From positions 1-8,861 of the forward strand of contig JBLHLB010000159.1 of the NCBI GenBank assembly GCA_047618505.1: DNA of 8,861 nt, read 5' to 3'. The stretch is from JBLHLB01 sp047618505. Its GTDB lineage: Bacteria > Planctomycetota > UBA1135 > GCA-002686595. The first letter of the stretch is position 1; every line of letters begins with the position of its first letter. Positions 1-6,504 of this stretch are shown here, one piece after another. Made by a program: the position numbers and the translations under genes. The notes beneath the pieces were generated by a model that was not told the origin of the DNA, ran no database searches, and saw only the letters and a program-made list of their open reading frames with translations.

Positions 1-1010
1 GCGAGTTCACGGGAATAGAAGCTTGCGTCATCTACGCGACTGCCTCCTTCGATGACTTCGTCGCCCAGTAGTCGACAGCCGATGGTGAAGTCATCACCGA
101 CGGCGCGGCGCACGGCCTCAAACACCTCACGCGCCAGGCGCAAACGGCCCTCTCGCGATGCGCCGTAGCCGTCGCTGCGTTCATTCCTGTGCGACAGGAA
201 CGATGCCATGGTGTAGGCGTGGGCGTAGTGCAGTTCGACGCCGTCGAAGCCGGCTTGGCGGGCGCGCACGGCCGCGTCAGCGAAGAGCTGCGGCAGGACC
301 CGCGGCAGGTCGCGAATGTGATCGAGATGTAGGTCGCCCACTTCCTCGCGGGCGCCCATTTCGAAGTCGCGCAGCTCGCGCTTGGTCAACACTTCCGAGA
401 GCTGATCCCCGCTGAGCTGCAGGAGGACGTCGCGTACGCCCGCGTCATCGAGCATGTCCGTGTCGCCTTGACGACCCATGTCGCCTTGGCCATCGATCTG
501 GGCCAGGGCTGACCGGTGTCGATCCGTGATAGTCAGGAAGCGGCGCAGGTACTTTTCGCGCTCCGGACGGCGGCGGATACTGAGGAAGTCGATCAGTTGC
601 ACGAGAAAGCGCGTCTGACCTGCGCTGCGCTCGCGGACGACCTGGGTTAGTTTCGTCAGGCCCGGGACATAACGCCCATGCCCGATGCGCAGCAGCGGTC
701 CCGAAGGCACGTCGCGGATGCCCGTGGCCTCGGCCACGAGCACACCCGGTCGGCCGTCGGCAAAGCGCCCGTACCAATCCTCCACGGCCCCCGAGACAAA
801 GCCATCGTCGGTTGCGCGCCAGGGCACCATGGCCGGGACCCAGGTGCGGGTGCGGGCTTCGAAGGCGCCCACGCGCAGGGGGGAAAAGAGACGTGAACCC
901 GCTGCTTGCTCCGCCGTCGGCCAGGCCTCCTTGGCGATCGGCACGGGCACGACCTTGCCGGGCACCCGGATTCCAGATTGCTCCGGCTGCAGTTCTTCTC
1001 GCGCGTCCAT
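1..1010 (-). CDS. Old Yellow Enzyme family FMN-dependent oxidoreductase, C-terminus cut by window edge
   Basis: This is a TIM-barrel flavin oxidoreductase that probably uses NAD(P)H to reduce an activated C=C bond or a related substrate; the substrate is unknown. The visible 336 residues begin MDAREELQPEQ, and the barrel starts near residue 43 (LFSPLRVGAFEARTRTWVPA). The hallmark is GFDGVELHYAHAYTMASFLS, giving an H261-x-x-H264 pair where this family binds the substrate carbonyl, followed by NERSDGYGAS.EGR and the strand DFTIGCRLLGDE. About 70 extra residues lie between the FLVQLIDFL strand and the catalytic helix, which I recall as normal for one subgroup with the AHAYTMASFLS motif. The start at 1010 is the first ATG giving a sensible N-terminus; no strong ribosome binding site is seen, and an in-frame upstream GTG is possible. 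It is divergent from the SDR gene, with about 61 bp between starts. The remaining C-terminus lies outside the window. Confidence 0.86.
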   Translation of the reverse strand, partial: MDAREELQPEQSGIRVPGKVVPVPIAKEAWPTAEQAAGSRLFSPLRVGAFEARTRTWVPAMVPWRATDDGFVSGAVEDWYGRFADGRPGVLVAEATGIRDVPSGPLLRIGHGRYVPGLTKLTQVVRERSAGQTRFLVQLIDFLSIRRRPEREKYLRRFLTITDRHRSALAQIDGQGDMGRQGDTDMLDDAGVRDVLLQLSGDQLSEVLTKRELRDFEMGAREEVGDLHLDHIRDLPRVLPQLFADAAVRARQAGFDGVELHYAHAYTMASFLSHRNERSDGYGASREGRLRLAREVFEAVRRAVGDDFTIGCRLLGDEVIEGGSRVDDASFYSREL

Positions 1011-1071
1011 TGGTCGAGAGAGTAGCCCCAGAGTGGCGGTGGCGCTCGCCCCCGGGCACACTCTATTCGCA

Positions 1072-1890
1072 ATGCAGCAGTCCTTAGCCCTGGTCACCGG
1101 CGCGAGCCGTGGAATTGGTTCCGCCATCGCCCGCGAACTCAGCCGCTCAGGCGTCGCCGTGGTCCTGGCGGCGCGCGGACTGGCGGACTGCCAGATTTTG
1201 GCCCAGGAGTTGGAGGCCGAGGGCGGTAGAGCCCGGGCCATCGCTCTGGATGTGACCGACGCGGCCTCGATTCGGGCGGCCCTTGGGGCGCTTGAGGGCT
1301 TCGAGTCAGAGCTCGGCCCGCTCTCCATCCTGGTCAACAACGCCGGCACCGCGGCGAGCCAGCCGTTGCTTGCGAAGGATGGCGCCAGCGACGAACTGAT
1401 TGGACGCCTGATGGCGGTCAACTTCGACGGGGCGCGCCACCTGGCGGAAGCGCTCTTGCCCGGCATGAAGACGCGCAAGTTTGGTCGCGTTGTCAATGTC
1501 GCTAGCTCCGCCGGCCTGCGGGGCTACGCCTATGTCTCGGCCTACTGCGCAACAAAATTCGCGTTGGTCGGCTGGACCTTGGCGGCGGCGGATGAATTCC
1601 AAAGCTCGGGCGTGACCTTCAACGCTGTCTGCCCGCACTACGTCGATACGCCGATGTTGGCGCGCTCGATTGACACGCTTGTGGAGAAAACGGGGCGCAC
1701 CACCGAACAGGGACGCGCATTCTTCGCCGAACAGAATCCCGGTGGCCGTTTGGTCAACGCGGAGGAAGTCGCCCGTGCCGTGCGCGCACTGTGCGAGGGC
1801 AATGAGACGGGCCTGCTCCTAGAACTCGATGGTGGAGACGATGCGCTCCGCCACCAACCCAACCAACGTAAATGCGACTGGAAGTCCTGA
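1072..1890 (+). CDS. Classical short-chain dehydrogenase/reductase (SDR)
   Basis: This is a 272-residue NAD(P)-dependent oxidoreductase with a Rossmann fold, of the FabG/hydroxyacyl dehydrogenase type. All classical motifs are present: cofactor loop TGASRGIG (9-16), D60 in ALDV, NNAG (89-92), N117, S145 in VASSAG, and Y158-C-A-T-K162. The C-terminus TGLLLELDGG matches the usual final strand, then about 17 basic residues follow. The open frame extends upstream to 685, but the family begins at the MQQSLALVTG methionine and the extension is antisense to the flavoenzyme gene, so 1072 is chosen. Its 3' end overlaps the RidA-family gene by 19 bp, implying one transcript. It could be a ketoreductase for the ACP/ketosynthase genes downstream, or a dehydrogenase in aromatic acyl-CoA catabolism with RidA; sequence alone does not decide. 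Confidence 0.93.
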   Translation: MQQSLALVTGASRGIGSAIARELSRSGVAVVLAARGLADCQILAQELEAEGGRARAIALDVTDAASIRAALGALEGFESELGPLSILVNNAGTAASQPLLAKDGASDELIGRLMAVNFDGARHLAEALLPGMKTRKFGRVVNVASSAGLRGYAYVSAYCATKFALVGWTLAAADEFQSSGVTFNAVCPHYVDTPMLARSIDTLVEKTGRTTEQGRAFFAEQNPGGRLVNAEEVARAVRALCEGNETGLLLELDGGDDALRHQPNQRKCDWKS

Positions 1891-2279
1891 ACCCGGAAAA
1901 CTGGGCGGCGCCCAAGGGCTACGCCAACGTCGTGCGTGTGTCCGGACCCTGTGCGCAGGTCTTCATCGCCGGGCAAGTCGCCTGGGATGCAGAACAGAAC
2001 CTCGTGGGCGCGGGCGATTTTACGGCCCAGTTTCGACAGGCCCTTGGCAACGTCGTGACGTGCCTGGAAACCGCCGGTGGTAAGCCGGAGGGACTTGTGT
2101 CCATGACGGTCTATGTCGTCGACAAGAACGAGTACATGGCTTGTGCCCGCGAACTTGGCACGATCTGGAAGGAGCTCGTCGGTCGCCACTGGCCCACGAT
2201 GGCCTTGGTCCAGGTGGCGGATTTACTCGAAGAAGGCGCTTTACTGGAACTCCAGGCGACTGCCTGCGTGGCGATCTGA
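1872..2279 (+). CDS. RidA/YjgF/UK114 family protein lacking the deaminase arginine
   Basis: This 135-residue protein is full length for the RidA fold, which forms trimers with ligand sites at subunit interfaces. Typical segments are PKGYANVVRVSGP (14-26), VFIAGQVAWD (30-39), FTAQFRQALGNVVTCLETAGG (50-70) and the C-terminal strand PTMALVQVADLLEEGALLELQATA. In Escherichia coli RidA the matching segment is PARSCVEV, whose arginine (Arg105) is needed for 2-aminoacrylate imine deamination. Here that position is M110, and the acidic residue near the end of the strand appears to be Q128. Classical imine deaminase activity is therefore unlikely, and a different small-molecule role is more probable. 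The gene starts inside the end of the SDR gene (19-bp overlap) with no clear Shine-Dalgarno sequence, consistent with translational coupling. I recall this subgroup beside SDRs in aminobenzoyl- or salicylyl-CoA pathway loci, but no such monooxygenase is visible here. Confidence 0.93.
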   Translation: MRLEVLNPENWAAPKGYANVVRVSGPCAQVFIAGQVAWDAEQNLVGAGDFTAQFRQALGNVVTCLETAGGKPEGLVSMTVYVVDKNEYMACARELGTIWKELVGRHWPTMALVQVADLLEEGALLELQATACVAI

Positions 2280-2283
2280 GCTC

Positions 2284-2769
2284 ATGCAGCGCGTTCTTCT
2301 CTCCATACTTTCGGTAGCGATCAGTACGGCCTGCTCTTCCCCGTCGACATCTCGGGACAGCGAAGCAGGAACCGCAATCGCCGAGGAATCCGAGGTCATC
2401 GGGGCCGATGAGGTCCCGACGGAAGCGGAGCCGGAGGAGGTTCTCCTTGTTGAGGTCGAGCAATTTCCCGGCCAACCGGAACTGACCCTGCGCGGCGAAG
2501 AGGCGATCATCATGGTGGCTGAGGATCCTGGCGCCTGGGGTGAAGTGATCACCCGCCTGGCGGTAGTACCCGACGACGGGCTCGAATTGCTGCATATCGT
2601 GTCCACTGCGCTTGGGGCAGATGCGAAGGACCGAGAACTGCGAATCGCACGCTTCGGAGGACACTTCCTACTTTCTCCCGCAACGGAGACCGGCCAACCC
2701 AGCAACTTCACCGAAGGCTATATCGTCGAAATCCGAACCGGCAAGGTGCGCACTTTTAACCTCTGGTAA
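2284..2769 (+). CDS. Small predicted lipoprotein of unknown function
   Basis: I do not recognise this 161-residue protein. It begins MQRVLLSILSVAISTAC, a short positive n-region and hydrophobic stretch ending in a lipobox-like S-T-A-C with the cysteine at residue 17, so it is probably lipid-anchored after signal peptidase II cleavage. A serine-rich and then very acidic linker follows (about 18-60, many Glu/Asp). The C-terminal 90 residues look like a compact alpha/beta domain, with strands such as LTLRGEEAIIMVA and YIVEIRTGKVRTFNLW at the very end. The start is the methionine opening the signal sequence, 4 bp after the RidA-family stop; the frame is open further upstream but overlaps RidA. 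Its tight spacing suggests it shares the SDR-RidA transcript, and the ACP gene follows 58 bp later. The -3 serine in the lipobox is less common than leucine, so plain secretion is possible. Confidence 0.62.
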   Translation: MQRVLLSILSVAISTACSSPSTSRDSEAGTAIAEESEVIGADEVPTEAEPEEVLLVEVEQFPGQPELTLRGEEAIIMVAEDPGAWGEVITRLAVVPDDGLELLHIVSTALGADAKDRELRIARFGGHFLLSPATETGQPSNFTEGYIVEIRTGKVRTFNLW

Positions 2770-2773
2770 TGGA

Positions 2774-2807
2774 GCCGGTCAGTGGAAGGAACCACTCGAA
2801 TGACGGC
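2774..2807 (+). other. Bulged hairpin between lipoprotein and ACP genes
   Basis: GCCG (2774-2777) and TCAGTGG (2779-2785) can pair with CCAC (2792-2795) and TGACGGC (2801-2807). The loop is AAGGAA, with a one-base bulge on the left and a five-base bulge on the right. There is no following T-run, so it is not a normal intrinsic terminator. It may be a processing or attenuation structure setting the ACP level apart from upstream genes, or chance pairing in GC-rich DNA. Confidence 0.28.
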
Positions 2808-2827
2808 ACAGGGCAGCTCGAAACAGC

Positions 2828-3106
2828 ATGGAAGACATCAACAGTATCCGAGAGAAAGTCCGTCGCGTCCTCGTGGAAAGTCCCGCCTTGGAGGGGATCG
2901 ATCCAGAGACAATTCTGGACGACACGCCCCTTGCGGAGACCCTTGGGCTTGACTCCGTCGATGCCCTGGAGATCGTGATCGGTCTCGAGAAGACCTTCGG
3001 CCTGAAGGTTGATGCGACGGCCCTTGACCGTGAGAACTTTCACTCGATCAACAAGCTCTCGGACTTTCTGCAGGGGCAACTGGAGGTCCCGAAGCAGGCC
3101 TCTTAG
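2828..3106 (+). CDS. Acyl carrier protein
   Basis: This 92-residue protein has the four-helix carrier fold, which carries acyl intermediates on a 4'-phosphopantetheine arm. The attachment motif is LGLDSVDALEIVIGLEKTFGL, with S43 as the modified serine. It starts with a first helix MEDINSIREKVRRVLVES and ends with FHSINKLSDFL, like normal ACPs. The DSxDALE form, rather than the DSLDTVE/DSLDxVE of housekeeping AcpP, is the type I associate with ACPs of aryl polyene and related type II polyketide/fatty acid systems. This fits the ketosynthase pair at 4041-6504. The start at 2828 is the only methionine giving a full helix I; the Shine-Dalgarno match is poor. The next gene, 20 bp on, is on the other strand, so this transcript ends or is read through antisense. 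Confidence 0.92.
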   Translation: MEDINSIREKVRRVLVESPALEGIDPETILDDTPLAETLGLDSVDALEIVIGLEKTFGLKVDATALDRENFHSINKLSDFLQGQLEVPKQAS

Positions 3107-3126
3107 TAGGGAAAGAGCACCGCCGC

Positions 3127-3864
3127 CTAGCGGCCCACGACCGTCCAGTTGCGACCGTCGTTCGATAGCGTGCCGTTGATAGCCAGGGGGCTTCGCATAT
3201 CACCTGGTTGCGTCGAGCTGAGGGCCGCATCAAAGTCCGGCCCGGCGAAGTCACCTGCATAGCGCAAGTCGGCGTTTTCCGTTTCAAGAAGCACGCCGCG
3301 TTCGTCTAGGAAAAAGGCCTGGGTGCTAAGTGAATTCCTGTCGATCGGCCATGCAAAGGCGCACCAGTGTTTCTCGCCGTTGTCCGCGCCTGGAAACGGT
3401 CCGCCGCGTGGGAAGCCGCCGTCGGGGGAATTGGGTAGTCCAGGGATCCTGTCCTCGACTCTCTCTGCGGCAAGAAACACGCGGAAGAGGTAGCCCTGTC
3501 GAGGACTGCAACCGGCTTCCGTGAGGCCTCGAAAAGAGGGCGAGAGCAGGGGGACATCCAGGCGCGCATTGCCCAAGCCGCATGTTGTGCGGATCTCAGT
3601 TGCACCCGCTAGCTCGGCTATCGTCGCGTACTCACCGACTCCATCCATGTCGCTATCCCGTACAAGGAGTTCGAGCGCCTGGGCCTCGACTTGGGCGAGG
3701 ACTCGTAGCGTGGCGATGGCCGAGTTGCGGTCGGCGCTTGCCCGGCGATGGCCGTGGAATCCAAGGGACCCAAAGCCCATGTCCGGAAGGATTATCGTCA
3801 GCCCGATCAGAATGAGCGGGACCGCTGCACACAGGAACAGGATCGAAGAGAGTTGCTTCCACAT
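3127..3864 (-). CDS. Membrane-anchored prepilin-like protein with D-x-D-x-D-G loop
   Basis: This 245-residue protein has one N-terminal transmembrane segment (about residues 6-28, ILFLCAAVPLILIGLTIIL). A helix ending in RDSDMDGVGEYATIAELAG follows, with D70, D72, D74 and E78 forming a calcium-loop-like D-x-D-x-D-G-x-x-E. Later come GYLFRVFLA (124-132), KHWCAFAWPI (165-174) and TQAFFLDERG, plus four cysteines (C95, C119, C168 and C12 in the membrane segment). This layout resembles pseudopilin-like or DUF2950-type extracytoplasmic proteins that I associate with planctomycetes; the exact family is not certain. No standard prepilin peptidase GF(S/T)xxE motif is seen. The start at 3864 puts the membrane helix at the N-terminus. 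An in-frame ATG at 3945 preceded by GGGAG is a real alternative (272 residues). It lies antisense between the ACP and ketosynthase genes, converging on the ACP with a 20-bp gap. Confidence 0.72.
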   Translation of the reverse strand: MWKQLSSILFLCAAVPLILIGLTIILPDMGFGSLGFHGHRRASADRNSAIATLRVLAQVEAQALELLVRDSDMDGVGEYATIAELAGATEIRTTCGLGNARLDVPLLSPSFRGLTEAGCSPRQGYLFRVFLAAERVEDRIPGLPNSPDGGFPRGGPFPGADNGEKHWCAFAWPIDRNSLSTQAFFLDERGVLLETENADLRYAGDFAGPDFDAALSSTQPGDMRSPLAINGTLSNDGRNWTVVGR

Positions 3865-4040
3865 GATCGTTGCCGTCCAGCCAGCCTGCCCGGAACCGGT
3901 GAAGGAGATCCGGCGCGGCCTGGACTGCGTTGTCTCTATCGACATCCAGCTCCCATGGCTGGAGTGCGGGCAGCCACCGGGCTCGGTTCCGTACTTCCCG
4001 TTCCGTGCCGCGTCCGACGGGTGTAATCTCCCCTCCGAAG

Positions 4041-5300
4041 ATGGCGTACTCAAAGGACAACTCAGGCAACCGGGCGCGTCCGCGGATTGTGGTCACCGGC
4101 ATGGGCGCAGTTAGCCCTTTTGGGGTCGGGCTGGGGCCGCTCTGGGAGGGGCTAGCGGGAGGGCGCCAGCCAATCGGGAAAGTTGGCCTATTCGACGTGG
4201 AGGGGCACAGGACCGAGCACGCCTCCCTCGTCCCGGACGATGCAGTTCCCACCAGCCAGGACTCACGACGGCTCTCGCGCACGGATCGATTCGCGCTCCT
4301 CGCCGCCCGGGAAGCATGGGAATCCGCCAACCTGGGGGACATCGGCAGCCACCCCCAGGCCGGACTCTTCTTCGGTACCTGCACCGGGGGAATGCTCGAG
4401 GGTGAAAGTGCCTTCTTGGCCTGGGACACTTCCGTGCCGGAGCGCGCTCGTTTCAAATCCTTTGGGCTGCAAACCAACGGTACACCCGCGGATATGGTGG
4501 CGCGTGAGTTCGGGCTTTGCGGACCGATTGAGATCGTCGCTAGTGCCTGCGCGGCCTCGACCATGGCGATCGAGGCGGCCTTGGATTCCATTCGCAGCGG
4601 GGAAGTTGAGATCGCGCTCGTCGGTGGAGCGGACGGGATGTGTCGAACATCCTTCGAGGGTTTCAATGCCCTGCGCGCCATCGATCCGGAGTGTGCGCGT
4701 CCTTTCCGCGCGGAACGAGCTGGATTGATCCTGGGGGAAGGAGCGGGCGTACTCGTCTTGGAGTCAGAGCAGCATGCCCTTGCCCGGGGTGCAGAGCCCC
4801 TAGCTGTGGTTGCCGGCGCCAGCTCGACCTGCGACGCCTATCACATGACCGCGCCTGACCCCGAGGGCGTCGGTGTCGTGCGCGCCATGCGGGCGGCGCT
4901 TGAGGATGCTGAGCTTCCACGGGAGGCGATTGCGTTCCTGAATGCCCATGGCTCCGGAACACCTCACAACGATGTGGCCGAGGCCAAGGCGATTGCGGAG
5001 GTCTTCGGCGAACGTACGGCGAAACTTCCGGTGACGTCGACCAAGGGCGCCATCGGTCATGGATTGGGCACCTGTGGAGCGCTCGAGGCCATCGCGACGT
5101 TGCAGTGCCTAAGGAACGGCGTTGTGCACCCCACCCCCGGAGTCGGTCCAGTGGATCCGGAGACTCCGGTCGATCTCGTTCTGGGTGAGCCGCGCAGGTT
5201 GGTCCACGCGCGCGCCGCTATGTCGATCAACCTGGCCTTCGGCGGGGCAAACGCTGCCGTCGTCCTATGTACTTGGGAGGGAGCGAATCCCGATGCGTGA
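4041..5300 (+). CDS. Beta-ketoacyl-ACP synthase, FabF/type II PKS KS-alpha type
   Basis: This 419-residue condensing enzyme should join an acyl group to malonyl-ACP by decarboxylative Claisen condensation. The complete thiolase-fold triad is visible: C170 in ASACAAST, H303 in NAHGSGTPHND, and H340 in STKGAIGHGLG, with K335 also kept. The N-terminal IVVTGMGAVSPFG and C-terminal SINLAFGGANAAVVL are family signatures, and the length is typical of FabF. The glycine-rich end reads LAFGGAN rather than the housekeeping FGFGGTN, suggesting a specialised enzyme. The start at 4041 comes about 14 residues before the conserved core; the frame stays open upstream but that part overlaps the divergent prepilin-like gene. 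The stop overlaps the next ketosynthase-like gene by 8 bp (ATGCGTGA), so the two are probably translated together and form a heterodimer. The substrate cannot be read from sequence. Confidence 0.95.
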   Translation: MAYSKDNSGNRARPRIVVTGMGAVSPFGVGLGPLWEGLAGGRQPIGKVGLFDVEGHRTEHASLVPDDAVPTSQDSRRLSRTDRFALLAAREAWESANLGDIGSHPQAGLFFGTCTGGMLEGESAFLAWDTSVPERARFKSFGLQTNGTPADMVAREFGLCGPIEIVASACAASTMAIEAALDSIRSGEVEIALVGGADGMCRTSFEGFNALRAIDPECARPFRAERAGLILGEGAGVLVLESEQHALARGAEPLAVVAGASSTCDAYHMTAPDPEGVGVVRAMRAALEDAELPREAIAFLNAHGSGTPHNDVAEAKAIAEVFGERTAKLPVTSTKGAIGHGLGTCGALEAIATLQCLRNGVVHPTPGVGPVDPETPVDLVLGEPRRLVHARAAMSINLAFGGANAAVVLCTWEGANPDA

Positions 5301-6504
5301 TGTCGTCATCACCGGTATCGGAACACTCGGCGTTAGCGGCGCGGGGCTGGCCGAATTTGAGCAGGGGCTTGTCTCTGGGAAGCTTCCGCTTACGGAGCTA
5401 GATCGGAGCCTGGGTTTTCACCGGAATGCTGCGCCGGCCCATGCTCTGGTCGTTTCGGCGGATGCCCTGGCCCAGTGGATTCAGCCGATCGAAGCGCGCC
5501 GCCTCTGCCGCCCGTCGAAGTTTGCCGTGTGTGCGACGCGCATGGCCCTCGCGGACGCGGGACTCACGGGCGCGGACCGCTCGGATTCGGCCTGGGAGGG
5601 AACGGCCGTTGTTCTAGGCTATTGCTGGGGTTCGACAGCCTTCTCGCAGCGCCTACTGCGTCAGGTCGAGGATCCAGAAGTGGACGCGGTCTCCCCCGTG
5701 ATTTTCATGGAGACGATCGCGAACTCGCCCGCCGCGAAGATGGCAATGGCCCACGGGTTGAAGGGGCCGAACCTGACTTTGACCCAGCGCGAGACGAGTG
5801 ACGTGGCTGCCATTGCACGCGGCGCCTCACTCATCGCCAGTGGACGCGTGGAGCGCGTTGTAGCCGGTGTCACAGGAGAGGTGAGCGAAGCACTGCATGC
5901 GGTGCTCGGCGGCTTTGGCGCTCTGACTTCAAGGGACCGTGGACGCCCGTTGGATGCGCGCCGGGACGGGGTCATCGCAGCTGAGGGTGCCACAATCTTT
6001 GTGCTTGAGTCCGCTCAACTTTGCGAGGCTCGTGGAGCCCGCGTGCGTGCGCGCCTTAGGGGTTGGGGGCGCGCCAACGATCCGACGGCGACGGGGACGG
6101 ACTGGGGCGACGGTGCGGAGTCCTTGGCCCTGGGCTTGAAGAAGGCTCTTGCTCGATTCGCTATCGATCGCGGGAGTGTGCGCCGGATCGTCTCCGGTGC
6201 CTCTGGATCCCTGCGCGGTGACGCCCTGGATGCGCGCGTGTTGCGCGCCGTCTTTGGTGATGAGCTTCCCGTCGTGCTAACCCCCAAGGCCATCACCGGC
6301 GAATACGGTGGCGGCTACCTGGCTTCTCTCCTGTGGGCCCTCGAAGCGACAGAAGCGCCGAATCATATGGCGACGGAGGAACCCGACCCGGAGCTCGCAA
6401 TATGCGCCGCCGGTGGAGGGGAGCTAGGTGCCCGAGGACGAGTGCTCGCCAGTTCCCTCGCCTCCGGTGGCGGTGCCAACTGGTTGGTCCTCGACCGCCC
6501 CTGA
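5293..6504 (+). CDS. Ketosynthase-fold protein without catalytic triad, chain-length-factor-like (KS-beta)
   Basis: This 403-residue protein has the ketosynthase fold: VVITGIGTLGVSG at the start, the helix IARGASLIASGRVERVVAG (174-192), and a GGGANWLVL end. Aligned to its neighbour, the nucleophile cysteine is replaced by E167 (LTQRETSDVAA). The first histidine becomes A303 (SGASGSLRGD) and the second becomes E337 (PKAITGEYGGG), while K332 is kept. Such inactive partners are known in type II polyketide synthases (chain length factor, where Gln replaces Cys) and in aryl polyene synthases, where they form a heterodimer with the active subunit and shape chain length. The 8-bp start overlap with the active ketosynthase supports that pairing. 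Glu at the nucleophile site is unusual, and whether it helps decarboxylation as Gln does is unknown. Its last 81 bp overlap the convergent membrane protein gene. Confidence 0.89.
   Translation: MRDVVITGIGTLGVSGAGLAEFEQGLVSGKLPLTELDRSLGFHRNAAPAHALVVSADALAQWIQPIEARRLCRPSKFAVCATRMALADAGLTGADRSDSAWEGTAVVLGYCWGSTAFSQRLLRQVEDPEVDAVSPVIFMETIANSPAAKMAMAHGLKGPNLTLTQRETSDVAAIARGASLIASGRVERVVAGVTGEVSEALHAVLGGFGALTSRDRGRPLDARRDGVIAAEGATIFVLESAQLCEARGARVRARLRGWGRANDPTATGTDWGDGAESLALGLKKALARFAIDRGSVRRIVSGASGSLRGDALDARVLRAVFGDELPVVLTPKAITGEYGGGYLASLLWALEATEAPNHMATEEPDPELAICAAGGGELGARGRVLASSLASGGGANWLVLDRP

Noticed and set aside
685..1071. N-terminal extension of the SDR open frame
   Set aside because: The extension is antisense to the flavin oxidoreductase gene and Arg/Pro/Ser rich. 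The SDR fold begins at the ATG at 1072.
445..1072. Two overlapping minus-strand open frames inside the flavin oxidoreductase gene
   Set aside because: They are low-complexity, Arg/Gly/Pro-rich translations of other frames. The frame from 1010 carries all the enzyme motifs.
3107..3134. GCCGC-CTA-GCGGC hairpin (3122-3134) at the convergent end of the ACP and prepilin-like genes
   Set aside because: It has only a 5-bp stem and no T-run on either strand, so it is too weak to call a terminator.
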